Made by a program: the position numbers and the translations under genes. A stretch of DNA of 64,000 nucleotides from Pisolithus tinctorius. Its lineage: Eukaryota > Basidiomycota > Agaricomycetes > Boletales > Pisolithaceae. This document shows, in pieces, positions 12,451 through 24,985 of the stretch (its first letter is position 1; each line of letters begins with the position of its first letter). The DNA lies in the NCBI GenBank assembly GCA_024663395.1, contig JANFAH010000002.1, forward strand, positions 2,542,001 to 2,606,000, written 5' to 3'. The notes under the pieces were generated by a model, which did no database searches, had not been told where the DNA came from, and saw only the letters and a program-made list of their open reading frames with translations.

Positions 12451-14576
12451 CTACCCTTCACGTTCAGTATCAACCCTGCTAATGATGGAACACTGGTACG
12501 GGGCAGGATAGCTATGATCATGGTGTTCAAGTCAATTCGGCTAATTGACAAGACAGTTGTACCGACCTAAGCGCGCCACGGTGAAAGAAAGGGTTGATCT
12601 CGATCTCGTTTCCGAACGAATCTTTAGCTTTCTCGAAACGAAAGGTAGATAGAATCACTGCCGCAGCTGCCCACATTGAATCACCCGCAAAGAACCGCCC
12701 AGGACAAATCCTACGAGACTCTTTAGCACGTGGGAAAAGGTCCCAACGTCACCTACCTCCTTCCAAAACCGAAGTACTTCAAGTTGTCTTGGTTGGCGTC
12801 CGGTTTCAGCTGTCCGTCCGCAGTGAGGTGTCGAGTTGGATCGAAACGCTCCGGATCATTGTACTCGTTCATTGTCATGGCCCTAACGCCTGCTGTTTAG
12901 CATTCAGTCAAGTGCCATGACGAATGAATTTACCAGGTATTGAATATCACAATAGTGCCTGCGGTGTTGAAGTGGGCTTCACGCGCACATATCATGCAAT
13001 ACAGTATAAACGTACCTTTCGGGATGTAATATCCTTCCACAACGTCGCTGGTGGTCGTAGCATGAGGAAAACCTACTTTCTTAGTCAGAACTACCGCACA
13101 ACTTCACAGACGGAACATCAACAACCTAGAGGGGCAATGGGGCGCCATCTCATGGCCTCAAACAACACGGCCTGCAAATACGGCAAGCGCTTTCGGTCTT
13201 CAAAGGTGGGTAAGACACCTTTTCCAACTACTGCGTCTAGCTCCGCATGAACATTGTTCTGGATCTCAGGATTCAGTATCATAGCCAGCAGAAGAACTTT
13301 CAAAGTAGAAGAGGTCTAAGAGGCCAGCTTGTCATCCATCGAGTGGAGACAATCGTGCACACCTACAGTTTCTCCAGCAGCTAACGTAAGGCCATCGGCA
13401 GTCAATCTATTGTGTCTATCGATAGATGAAAGCAACATACCTGCATAAATACCTGCGGCTGTCTCCTTTGCAGCAGACTCATCTGCCTCCCCTTGCTGCA
13501 GTATATCAGAGACGAAGCTAGGTTGCAGTACACCAGCTTCCTGTCATAAGTTAGTATGCGTGCTGTCCGAGTTTACACAATAGCTTACTGCTTGCTCCTT
13601 AGCCTTGGCGAATGGGACATCAGCGAAAGATGCCATCATATTTCTGCACCTTCGTGCTTCATCCTGGAAAGCAGCACCTGGAAACCAGGATGGAATGTAT
13701 TTGACTGCGTGATAGCTCTGTCAGAATTATCTCCATGGCAAAATCGAATCAAACTAACGGATTGGTAAAGCCGTCAGCAACCCAACTCTTTCGGCAGTCA
13801 CCCCCTTCGTCATACTTTCTACCAAGCTGGCCGCCATTGAAATGATGGGGTCGTCCTTCCCATCCAATCTCCGCCCGTAAGTGAACTCGAGAGCAATGGT
13901 CGCGGTGTACCTGAGAAATGGTCGGGTTGTCTGCATAACCGAGTGGCCCACAATACTCACAGATCGAGGTAATCATAAAAACTTTTACTGTCCTGTTGTA
14001 TGTTTTTCACCAGCTGGTGAGCAGCACGAAGATGTAACTCCTGGTACCTGTCAACAAAATCGTGACGAAGGCTAAGGTGAAGAAGCTTTCGATGTGTCTT
14101 CCATTCCCTGCCGTACTCCAGAACACCCGTCGTGTGATCTACACCGAAACTGCCATGGAAATTAATGACTAGATGGAGGTCACTCATATTGCCTGGAAGC
14201 TTACAGTTGAAAAAGGGGCGAATGAGGACGGTCCGAGTAGATGGTTGACCGCTTCTCAGCCAGATTTCGTGCCAATTTCTCAGAATTCACGATGATGATG
14301 TCTTGTCCGAATATACGGGAATAAACGATTCCCCCTGTCACAATTAAATTTAGTGGGTTCAGGATATCGTAGTATGGATTACGGACCATATGTTTTCCCC
14401 CACTCTGTATACGTGATATGGGGATCCTTGGGATTAACGTCAAAAGCATTTCCGAAAATAGGCAGCTGTCTGGGACCCGGAGGATAGGGTAGGCTGGGTT
14501 TATTCCGAGTAATTCCCATCGCAAACCACAAACCAGTCCCAATTATGCACGCGGTTACAAAAAGAGGGGAGGACAT
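12451..14576 (-). CDS. Cytochrome P450 (P450-5)
   Basis: Reverse-strand twin of P450-4. Start MSSPLFVTACIIGTG, then LPYPPGPRQLPIFGNAFDV. Exon 2 carries GGIVYSRIFGQDIIIVN and helix C has EWKTHRKLLH. The I-helix AAGET comes from the 14-nt microexon at 13367-13380. ExxR is EAMR (about 13130), the meander NDPERFDPTRHL, and the heme motif FGFGRR, intron, ICPGR near 12700. The final exon encodes YPAPYQCSIISRVDT with stop TAG at 12451-12453. Every diagnostic P450 residue is present and no frameshift was seen, so both arms of the palindrome seem to keep working genes. Confidence 0.88.
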
Positions 14577-14609
14577 CGTTCTTGCAAGGTATGCTGTAGG
14601 AATACGCCG

Positions 14610-14617
14610 CTTTTATA
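14610..14617 (-). promoter_or_regulatory. TATA box of P450-5
   Basis: Reverse-strand TATAAAAG, 34-41 bp upstream of the ATG at 14576. Confidence 0.6.
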
Positions 14618-15456
14618 GACATGAAAACTGACGGCATAGGAGCCAGTGCCGAAGTGAGACTGAGAGTAGTGAGACATTCTAATAGAGCTTATGGATGGTG
14701 TAAGTCTCGGGGCATACCTGAAGATAGCGGTGCCTTATACCATGTCAGCAGCTTGGGAGCTACTGAGACAAAGTGAACCAAAAGTGAACTCACCAATTAC
14801 GCGAGAGTGAGTCGTGCCAAACATACTTTCGGACGTGTTATCGTAGGAAAGGCTTGTAGTAAGGGTTGAAATTGACTCGAAGTTCGACTGGCACTATGAT
14901 CGTTAGTGTGATACCCAAGGACACGCACCTTGACCTGCTTCCGTGCCAAAGCCCACCATCACTGCCACAACCTCCATACTGCTGCATACTGAACCGCTCG
15001 CCAGCTCCTGGGGCAGTCAACCAATGGGTTAGGCACGCTGATTCGAAACCTGGTAACAGTTCCGGCGTACGTAAGTTTCGGAAGTAAAGTTTGAAACCGT
15101 TCCCTGAGTGTTCGACGTGTCGAACCCCTTTTGCCACCACTGTGTCCTCTCGCTGCTGGCTACTCATTGCAATACCACCGGCGCTATCTGGTGTACCAAC
15201 CCAAAAGCACTGCGAACGGGACGGGATGGATAGGATTCCGTCGGCCCTGTAGCTGATGAGACTTGGTAGACAGGCTGGAGACGGAGGGAATGCGAGTAGC
15301 TCTGGCTCACAGGTCGGATGGTCTAACTCGCTCCAGGTAAGTACTACGTACATGCAATGTATTACAACATCGTTCTGGGTATGTAAGGGACAGTTTGTTT
15401 CACCTCAAAAGAAATCCGATTCGGGGCATACTTCCAAACTAAGGGGAGGGTGCTCG

Positions 15457-16471
15457 TCACAAAGGAATTTGTAAACTTACGCGCGCACCAACTGCAACAA
15501 ACTGGTCCACATTGACACGCCGATTATCGTGGAGGGACACGCTTGGTGTCACATCTCCTTCGTGGAGCTCTATATCTGGACAATCAATATCGACAAACTT
15601 CACCCGATTGTTATGCAACAGGAGTAAGCCATTTGCTTTCATAGTTATCACTTGTAGGTGGTCCCTGAACAATGACGTTTTCCCTGAAATCAGAGTAGAC
15701 GGGATGGACGCTCTGCTAGCCAAAACCACCTTTGCAACCAAGCAAACGGATGAAACATCGGCCATCACTACTGGCCTCATTCCTTGATATTCCTTGATTT
15801 TCCGTTGGCCTTGCTTTGGTTCACCTTTGCAACTGCTTTATATAAACATTGTAAAGCTATGTAAAGATATATCCATGTATAAGGCTGGACTTGATGTCAG
15901 ATTGGGCAGTGGCAATACTGACTATAGCCTGGTTATCAGTGCTGAAACCCCTCTCCAAATCTCTTGGAAGAGCTTCTGGGGTGGTCTTTCAGCTGGCGTG
16001 AGGGCGGCGGCACATGGCAGGTATGCCAAGTGGATGCGGAAGGAGGTATTCTACGGGGAATTTTCGCGTGTGGTCTCTAGATTACAACAAACACCCAGTC
16101 CTGCAAGGGAGCCACGAGGTAGTTACGATTTATCCCCGCCACCGTTGCATCGTGAAAGCACATGGCACTTACCGAAGGCATTGAAGTGGTTCTGCAGGCA
16201 CTCGGTGGCGCAGTGGCACTTCCATGTCAACATGCCCCACCCAAACAGAGCCTCATCAGCCCTGCGTGACAAGTCCACTGGCCATTGATGCCATCAAACC
16301 ACCAGCTGCGTCAATCTCGGATATCTGCGGTGGGTATACCGGCCATTCCGTTGTCTCGGAAATGACGTACTTCGAGCCATCCTGTGCGACGACCAGGGAT
16401 TCCAATGTTGTCAACTGAATCTTCCAATGCCGATGGTTGGCTGTACCTTTTTTAGGCGAGCCAAAAACCAC
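15457..16471 (-). CDS. Possible unrecognised gene, model uncertain
   Basis: Two reverse-strand frames have protein-like composition. One, at 16471-16256, contains HWKIQLTTLESLVVAQDGSK and SETTEWPVYPP. A neighbouring frame near 16290-16180 reads ADEALFGWGMLTWKCHCATE and ends at a good donor (gtaagt). A further frame at 15780-15457 encodes a 107-residue piece with VKFVDIDCPDIELHEGDV. They could be exons of one gene, but I could not join them confidently and recognise no domain. A gene relic is equally possible. Confidence 0.25.
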
Positions 16472-16839
16472 AGTAATCGGAGTTTCCGTTTTGACTCCGG
16501 CGCTGTGGCTTTGTCACAATTTGCAGTGATTGCTGGCAAGATGTGTGAATTCTCTACAGCATGGTGTCTGTACGACCTTGAAACTTTTGGCGCATTTTCC
16601 GCCTTCTGGTCTCAAGATCTCATTCGCGAACCATTCGTGATAATTCAATTGGCCCGAGTACCCCTTTCCTTGCGTTTAATTATAGGCTCTACTCACTTCA
16701 CATCGGCTCTTGGCAGTTGGCCTGTCCGGCCCTTTACTTATAATCCTATCCCATGTACACGGGCGACTGATACCGTAGACTCAATAGCAGTCATAAGGCT
16801 CGCTGTCGAGAGGGTCATTCATAAAGTTCTTTCCCGACA

Positions 16840-18102
16840 ATGGTGTCTGACGCCAACTACGAAGTTGTCGCAGCTATCCGCAGTATTCGCAGTCACAGTG
16901 GTATGTCTGTCTTCCTTTTCAAGGATGTGCTCAGGAAATCATGGGTTGTCCAGTGGCCTCACTTGCCGTATTACTGTGGGACTTCCTATTAATGATGGGC
17001 GATGAGGTTCATTGTATATGGACGTGAGTGAATATTCTGTCGTTTTGTGTCGCGAGGATCGGAGCACACTTTTTGTAGAATGAAGGGGCATCCCATCAAG
17101 TGGTTGTACTTCCTTCTACGTTATTTTCCTCTGTTCGCGCAGATGTAAGTGTGCTGTCTTTTGACGGTGGCTTCATTCTAATAGCTCCTCAGCTTGCATC
17201 AAATCGTTTTCCCTGACTTGTCTGGGAGAGATACTCTATCCCCCATTGGGTGCAAGCTGTGGCATGCGTACATGATAATTCTGATACAAGTTATAACTAT
17301 CGCGTTGGAGCTCGTATTGGCACTTAGAGGTGGGTGTTTTCCAGGTTCGCTCTCCAGATTCCGTGATCATCGTGCGCCTCGCATTAGTTGTTGCACTATT
17401 CGGTAGACATCGATGGGTATCTGGCCTACTTGGTTGCATCATGGCAATTGAAATTCTTTGTGTCCTGCCTCATGCGTGGACTTGCATTCGTTACTATCAA
17501 TACTGTATTCTTTACACCCTGTCACCCGTGGTGCAGATACAAGCGTACGTCCTCTAACTTTTCGGGATTTTGAGTCTAAAGTCTCCTAGGGCTGCCGCCG
17601 TGGTCGTCCAAACCACTCTTGTTTGCATGACGTTATGTGGAATCGTTTTTAGGGACGGCGGATTCTTGAGGACAACCATTGCATTCCAGATCGTTCGCGA
17701 TGGAACTATCACATACTTTGCGATAATGGGTCAGGAATATCTTAATAATTTTTTGTCGTCAACTCACTCTCATTGGCTAGCGCTGATATGTTGTGGCTTC
17801 ACCATGATAAAACTACATTGGTATCCAGCCACTTTGTTCTTGTACGTGCTGCCTTTTACCTTCGTCGTACTAATACTGACCATATGTTGATTTAGTTGGG
17901 CTGTGACCGTTCACTCGATAAGTGTAAGTACAGTCGATGAGAGGTCGACGAGATATCTTACTCACCGAGACACTACTCATAGGGAACCCGACTCATCTTG
18001 AACATGGCTTGTTTGCGAGGGGAGGAATTATCACAAGAGAACGAGAACAATATATTTACTACTTTGATTGACGTCTCAGCTAATTTCATGCCTGAAGTTT
18101 GA
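16840..18102 (+). CDS. DUF6533-type integral membrane protein
   Basis: Member of the large Basidiomycota family of seven-helix-like membrane proteins carrying the DUF6533 domain; function unknown in the family. The start MVSDANYEVVAAIRS leads through an intron into VASLAVLLWDFLLMMGDEVH, then MKGHPIKWLYFLLRYFPLFA, which matches the usual W/KWxYFxxRYxP signature. Next comes the helix CKLWHAYMIILIQVITIALE, then ALFGRHRWVSGLL, another helix pair, and the family-typical RDGTITYFAIMG. The last exon reads GTRLILNMACLRGEE and ends NFMPEV with TGA at 18100-18102. At least seven short introns. Intact as far as can be read. It lies alone between the P450 cluster and VPS39. Confidence 0.75.
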
Positions 18103-19472
18103 CTGGCATACGAAACATGTTCCTGGATGCAGCTGTTCCAGTCTGAAAAAACCTTCTGTCACCCGCAGTAGCACGTGTCGGGGTTGGCCGGTCCACGAAC
18201 CGTGAGATGTGAGATTCCAGGCCCGGTGTGGGGCGACACATCTCAAATAGCTGGATTGTTTGAAGGTCGACTGGGGTGAGGGTACTATATTCTACATTCC
18301 GTCTGCCCGATTGAGTCACTCTCCGATCGACGAGCTGTGCGGCGAAACAGAATCCTCGATGCTATCGCTTGCTGAAGGACTCCAACAAGGTGCGCGGGCA
18401 GGTCCAGCAAACGTAGGAGAAAGACGAGCACTGTAATTGTTCTGGGAGCTATGTGTGAACGTTGTCCGGCAGCAACAAGCAGTGAGATTAGGTCTCTCAC
18501 ACGCACACACAAAATCTGGACCCTGCACTTTCTTCGCACGAAAGGCTCCCAGACCCCTCGCTCGTACTGCAATCCTAACGGGACCATTTCTTTGGTGACA
18601 GCGAACGCCCATTTTCCGTGCATTCTTCCTTATGAAAGTGCTTTCTTTGACGGCCGTCAGTTCTTCTCCTGTCTGGAGACCCGTCGGCAACCTCCTATGC
18701 CATGAGACTACCTGCTTGCACCACTACCTTTGTCATGTGGAAGGGCACTGCGACCTCTCACATTGCATATTAACTGGTGAAACAGTCACACCCGACGTTG
18801 CTTGCAATGAAAAGCTATCTATCAGCACGAGAATGTCCTCCTTTACTGTGATCAGCTGTCTGGTCTTTGCGGGGCATGGTTAATTGTGCCGTTGTTCCAG
18901 ACGTGTTATTGACGGAGGCTGCCCTCATCAGTGTACCATCCCCAGGATTGAGACCACATTCGCTTCCTCAGAGTGTTCGCGGATCTTGCTTGTGATACTA
19001 GTGCAAGGATTTTCCTACAGAAGCTTGTTATAGTGCTCGTAGACTGCTAGCCCTGACCCCTCCCGGTCCCCAAGCAAGATCTCGCCTACGTACCATTTTT
19101 TCTCTCGTCACCGCAACTACTCTAGACATGTCCGCCCTTGCGGCTGCACTAGATCTCACTCCCTAGTGGCTGGTTCAGTTTCTGACGTTCAGTCATCAGC
19201 GACTTCCATTGAGGTGAGAATAGACGGAAATCATCCTTACAAGAACCTTAGTGTGTTTCGCATGTTATGTATTCTGCATCCATAGTGTCCCCTACCAGAT
19301 GTCCCCGCTGTTACTGGTTGTTTGTCTCCGCCAGCGGTCCGAAGCGGTCCGGTAAATAGAACTTGCGAGAGTAGCAATTAGCTAAGTGCCGTTGAACACG
19401 ACCATTGACTTGCGAAGTGGTTGCAACTGACCACCGTTGTCAGTGAGAGGTAACAGTAGGATTTGACCGAAT
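18103..19472. other. Intergenic before VPS39
   Basis: 1.37 kb with only short scattered frames on both strands. No domain, RNA gene or mobile element recognised; it should contain the VPS39 promoter. Confidence 0.4.
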
Positions 19473-22400
19473 ATGGCGCCTTTCAACACGCCGGGTATCG
19501 TTGTTACTGGTTTCAAGGAACGGCCCGAGTCAATCCTTGCCCAAGGTAATGCGGAACCTTTACCCCGGTGCACATGGTGTGGACCGTTTGTCTTTCAGGA
19601 AACAGATTGTACATTGGAACCTCTACGGGAAATCTGCACATACATGACCTGAGCGACTCTACAAGTAAGTCGGATGTCGCTGTTATTCGACATCTTCAAC
19701 CTAATCGGTTGCCAGATCCTAACGAGCAGTCCGTGCTTGTTGAGACAAAGAAAGGATTGTCACGGAGAGCCATTGATCAACTAGGGTATATTAAGGATTT
19801 GAATTCACTGGTTCTGCTTTCTGGTGAGTGGTCTGATTGCAATCACGGATTGGCAAATCGATGCTAGCTAGGTAATAGAAACACTCGTGACTCTTTACCC
19901 GTTATCGTCCTTTTCCCCACCGACACCACTCACTAAGGCCAAGGGTGCACTATCCTTCGCTACATATTCCTCTGTAATCGACACCCGGTTATCAGGCGAT
20001 GGGACAACAGCCATACCAACTATGGTTACGCAACTCGTCGTTGGGTGCCGCAGGAGAGTAGTCGTATACTGTTGGAAAGACGGGGAGGCTCAAGAAATCA
20101 AAGTGTGTAGGACAGATTATTTGTCGCTGATGACTGTCTGATCGCTTTGCTTTATACGAAGGAAGCGGCTCTACCTCACTCGCCTCGCCTCATCGCCTTC
20201 CTGGACCGCGACAATGTCTGTTTCGCGTACTCACCCACTGAATATGCCGTATTTTCTATCAGCAAACTTGCTGCCGTAGACGTGACTTTGCCAATAGCAC
20301 CTGCTACATCTATGGGGGCTTTGTCGGGTTTGGGTAATTATATGATGCTTAGTCGGGGTGCGAAGTCGAAGCCCAACATAGTAAGGATTAGTGAAACGGA
20401 GACTCTGGTGGTCAGGGATAGTACGTGTCCTCCCGGTTTGTCCTGTTCTCGATGTCGATGACCGTATCAGACCAGGGGTTCATAGTGGGTGTTGACGGTA
20501 AACAGACGAGGCCTGATATTATTGATTGGCCGGGTCCGCCAGAGGAAATCGGTAGGAAATCTCGCTGGAAAGTACATCCTTTCTAATCGGCCTACTAGCA
20601 TACGTGAGCCCATACGTATTTTCCATCCTTCCACCAGGAACTGTTCCAGTATCAGATGAAGAAGGCGGTTTGTCATCTGGCTTATCGACGTCCCCACAGA
20701 CCACGATACCAGCGCCAGTTGTGCAAGTCGTGTCGTCAATATCTGCGGCACCTGTGCAGACCCTTCCGTTCCCCTTTCCACAGCCCAATTCCAATGTGCC
20801 TGCCAACGCTAACTGTTCCATCCGCCTGTTAACTGCATCTCTGGTTGCTAAGTCACCTCTTTTCCTCGTTTCTACCCCGGTTGATCGGACGATCGCCACT
20901 ACCGAGGGCAGTTGTGTATGGAAGTTCGAGATGAAACCATGGGGCGAACAGATTGATGAGTTAGTGCAGAAAGGGTCATATGCAAACGCGTTAGCCCTCT
21001 TGAATACTCTGGATACTGCTGTGCTTCCCGATAAGGTAACCGGATCCTTTGGATTTGGCTTTCTATTTCTCATCATTTTTAGGACGAGCGATGCACTCGA
21101 ATACGTGCCCTGAATGCAGTTGCTCAGTTCCGCGCGGGGAAGCACGATGATGCTATCAATTCTTTCCTTGAACTCGATCTCAACCCTGCCAAGGTGGTTG
21201 CTCTTTACCCGGAACGAGTGGCCGGTCGGCTGTCTGTCCCTCAGGATGAATGGATACCATTATTCGGTGGTCCTGCAAATTCAACTCCTAAACCTGAAGA
21301 CTCGACGTCCGCAAACTCAAGCGATACCTCGAAAGAAGGCAGCAAGGAGAAACTTATCGAACGATCACCTTCTCCTACGGGTTCCGTTCGTGTGCGTTCA
21401 AAGACAATGTTTGGTTCCTTACTACCGTCTGCAGCAAAGGACGATGACGTGGTTTCTCTGAGTGGTAGAAGGAAAGCTAAGCAGCCACTAGGTAACGGGA
21501 TCACGCTTGTGATTAAATGGCATCTGACAAGTGGGGAATCAGATGATTCCACCCGTGCCGTTGAAGTACTCTGGCGTTATCTAACAGACCGCAGACCGAA
21601 GGTTGCGGGAGCATTAGCTGCGGTTAACATTACGTCCGCCCAATCTCACCAATGGCCAACTCTTTCGGAAACTTCTACAGAGGAACTATTTTCCCTGCCC
21701 AACGTTCCTCTGACGTCGCTAACGCCGCAACAACTGATCCACTTCGCCCAAATCGTAGACACGGCACTGTTTAAGTCCTATTTGCTTTACCGGCCTGCAT
21801 TACTTGGTTCATTGTGTCGAGTTGCAAATTGGTGTGAAGTATCGGAAGTCGAGGAGGAGCTGCGCGCCCGTGAGGTGGGCGTTGGAAGTACTCAAAGGTT
21901 AACAACTAACTTTTTTTCAGAAATTTGCAGAGCTGATCTTCTTATATAATGGGAAGAAGATGCACGCGAAAGCCCTGGCACTCTTGCAGCAGTGAGTTAT
22001 TGATTCGGCGGTCTATGTCATATTCCCGACAATTATTCACAGACTGAGCGAGAATGAAGATGATATTAGGGACAAGCTCGATCCGACGGTTTCTTATCTC
22101 CAGAAACTGGGGCCAGAGTACTTGGACCAGATATTCAAGTCTGCACGTTGGGTGTTTGACCAAGACCGTGAAATGGGTCTCCAGGTAATACAACCATGAA
22201 CTGCATTTCGTTCTACCATATCCTGACGTCAACATCAGATTTTCATGTCCGAGGATGTCGAACTTCCCCGTTCCCATGTGGTTGATTACCTGGAGAAGAT
22301 TGACCCTCAAATTTCTGCACGTTATATTGAGTACCTTATTGAAGAGAAACATGAAGACGGTGGCATGTTCCATGATCGCCTTGCTGAGCTCTACTTGAGC

Positions 22401-23368
22401 ATTACCATCAGTGCTAAGAAACGTGGGGACAACCGTAGGACTCTCTTCCCTTCAAAATTTGTAGGATGTAATGTTGTGATCTCGCAGAGAAACGGGACGA
22501 GACGTACGCGAAGCTCCTCCACTTCATCGACACGACCAACCATTACCATCCTGCTCGCCTATATGGCCGACTTTCAGAAGGTCAGTTAGTTGCATAGCGT
22601 AACAGTGAAAGCTGATGATGCCTTCCACAGATCTTTACGAAGCACGAGCCATACTATTAGGTCGCATGGGAAGACATGAGCATGCCCTAGAATTGTACGC
22701 ATACAAGTTAGGCAATTTCCAGAAGGCCGAGGAGTATGATCGCCATCACCATCTACGTGTTGCAGTTGTTTACTGTCTTTTTAGGTACTGCAAACGAGTG
22801 TACCACCCCGATACTGAGACTAGCACCGTATTCTTGACGCTACTGAAACTTTACCTACGACCCACTGCGAAGGATCTTCCCAACCTCCTTCCACCTGCTC
22901 TGGATCTGATGAGAAGGCAGAGCCATCGACTAAATCCCGTCGAGACACTGCAACTACTTCCGCCTCTCGTATCAGCGGAGGAAGTGCGGAAGTTCTTGCA
23001 GCAGGCTCTGCGGATGCCAGTTTGTGATAGTCACGTTGTTCGGGAAATCAACAAGGCGCGGAGCGAGCAGGTTGCCAGGACGTTGATGATCCTCGAATCT
23101 AGACGCGTCAAAGTGACGGACAGCAGAATGTATGTTACTATGTTTCCATAATGTATGCTGACAACTGACTGGAATGATCTATTTTTCAGATGCCCCCAAT
23201 GCCATAAGCGACTGGGAAGTAGTGTCATTGCAGTGCATGCGCCACGGTCAGTTTTCCGAGTTTGAGTGCTCTTAGGAGGTATTCATGCCACGTTACAGTG
23301 GAGAGGTTACCCACTATCAATGCCGAGAGGCGTTTTCTAGGAAGCTTAACTCACTAAGGCAAAGTTGA
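19473..23368 (+). CDS. VPS39: Vps39/Vam6, HOPS vacuolar tethering subunit
   Basis: Subunit of the HOPS complex that tethers late endosomes and vacuoles through the Rab7-type GTPase and feeds SNARE fusion. The start MAPFNTPGIVVTGFKERPES opens an N-terminal CNH beta-propeller (through about 20.4 kb; NRLYIGTSTGNLHIHDL is typical). A long helical CHCR/clathrin-repeat region follows, with DEWIPLFGG, the Vps39_1-type segment around 21.7 kb (TDRRPKV), and DKLDPTVSYLQKLGPEYL. The C-terminal zinc-binding Vps39_2 domain has CPQCHKRLGSSVIAVH (about 23,190) and, after an intron, GEVTHYQCREAF. Stop TGA 23366-23368. Total length of roughly 1,000 residues fits fungal Vps39. A Ser-rich loop near 21.3-21.45 kb is probably a lineage insertion. 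Single-copy housekeeping gene. Confidence 0.88.
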
Positions 23369-23552
23369 GGAAGTCCCGTACATTTTGCTTCGGAAGGACA
23401 TTCGTGTCATCACTACACCACTAGGAACGTGCGGAAAAACCCGTTTCCATTTGCTATCAACTTCGAACGTATGCCAACTGAACCTCTGTGCTATCCAGTT
23501 CGTTGCGGGGTTGATGTAGCTATTATGTACGCAGACGCTGCGAGATATCGAC

Positions 23553-24970
23553 CTATCGTACAATCCCTTCCCTTCCCCAGATAGGTGGAGCAGAGGCGCT
23601 TCCCGCTATCTGTGGATCCTCGACCAAAGTAGCCAACGCATATACGGGGCGACTGACAAAGGAGAAAATTGTGGAAGCTAGCGCTATCTGGGTGTTCAAG
23701 CGCAAATCCACGATCGATGAACGTGACATAGCAGCAGCAGTCTGATAGATCTGGCACCGTATGAGATACCAGCGAAAGACAGTTGGCATAGCTGACATTG
23801 AGTCAGGTCAGGTCGATGGTGGGAACCACTTTTCCAACTTGTTGATCATGTCTTCGACGCGCGTGAGGTATGTTACTAACACGTCCAATATGTCAGCATG
23901 ACCAACATGAGGGGGAAAGGCGACTTGGAAGTCATCTTTGAAAGAAGCCCCTAGATCAGCCTTCGAGTAGCTAATCAAACATGAGACCAACACAGAACGA
24001 GATACAAGATTGCCGTAGCTTACCCTTGCCGCTTTCCTGACTTCTCTCGTTCATACTCCCATTCAAGTATCGTCTTCATCCATGTTGAAACCTCCTCTTT
24101 TAACTCCCCAAATTCGGCCCTCTCGTTCTCGCTGAGATCCATCTGGAAGCGGAGAGAGGATGGCTGGCTGTAGCCTTCCAGACAACCGGGGAAAAAGTCA
24201 TTCAATCGCTTTGCGAGCAGGCATGACTCGGGCGATGTCCACAGATAATGAATATACTGCGCAAAAGGTCTTCAGTGATACACAACGAAGTCGCCCAGCG
24301 ACCCACTTACTGCTTGGCAGAGATTCTTCAAGAGGAGGAAATACTGTTTTCTCAAGGACTCGCTTTGTGCTTGGCAAGACGTGAGAGCGCGGATCTCTTT
24401 CATTGTCAACACTCTGACCTCCCGGTCGTCGGGCGGGCGTTCGATATATAACTGGTTCAACACGAGTATATGCCCTATTTTTTTGGTAGCGAACTGGCGC
24501 AATCCCTCGATGGTTGTAAGAAGGTTGAGCAGATCAGGAATTTGACCAAGGATGAACGTTGGGTAAAGAATGTTTCGAATCGCATAGAACAACAAGGCAG
24601 GTGGTATGTCCGCGCTACCGCTACCTATAGCCTCTGCTGCACCTGCAACTTCATCTGGAATTCAGGTAAGAAACAACCACGCAATAGAGTCGTGATACCG
24701 GCCATATATTGTGCGGTGCGCTAGAGTGTCAAACTCGTCCCAGTTAATTCGACATAGTTGTGCTTCCAACTGCTTTCTTTCCACGGAATTCATGAGTACT
24801 TTGCGAGTGGGCAGTAGGTGGAATGAACTTCGTGTGAAGTCAGAAGGTACGAACTTATCATTGTCCGACAATAAATTGGTGATCGCGTCTCGAAGTGGGG
24901 GGGACCGTTCGCGCGACACGTGGCTGTGGTGCCACACAATTGCAGCCTGCGTTGCGGTCACGCAGTGCAC
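23553..24970 (-). CDS. Unrecognised intron-containing protein
   Basis: Reverse-strand exons with consistent coding character, but I do not recognise the family. The first exon may start at 24970 or at the internal MNSVERKQLEAQLCRINWDE (24793). Later exons include PPALLFYAIRNILYPTFILG, DREVRVLTMKEIRALTSCQA, and LRKQYFLLLKNLCQA spliced at a clean gtaagt donor to YIHYLWTSPESCLLAKRLND. Then come acidic helical segments (ERAEFGELKEEVSTWMKTIL) and a C-terminal segment ending IWGREGIVR at 23553. It looks mostly alpha-helical with no signal peptide. The first intron could not be placed cleanly. It is tail to tail with VPS39; its 5' end lies within about 20 bp of the palindromic element. Confidence 0.55.
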
Positions 24971-24985
24971 GTACTACAAACAATA

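Larger units (their letters stand above)
12451..14851 (-). repeat. Right arm of inverted P450 duplication
   Basis: Reverse-complement counterpart of 9373-11767. Similarity covers the coding region, introns and promoter, and continues to about 14,850, where the complement of TACGATAACACG matches TATGACAGCATG at about 9380. Confidence 0.75.

Noticed and set aside
1..14851. P450 cluster as part of a complete secondary-metabolite cluster
   Set aside because: No polyketide synthase, terpene cyclase, peptide synthetase or prenyltransferase is visible in the window; the genes look like a tandem family expansion.
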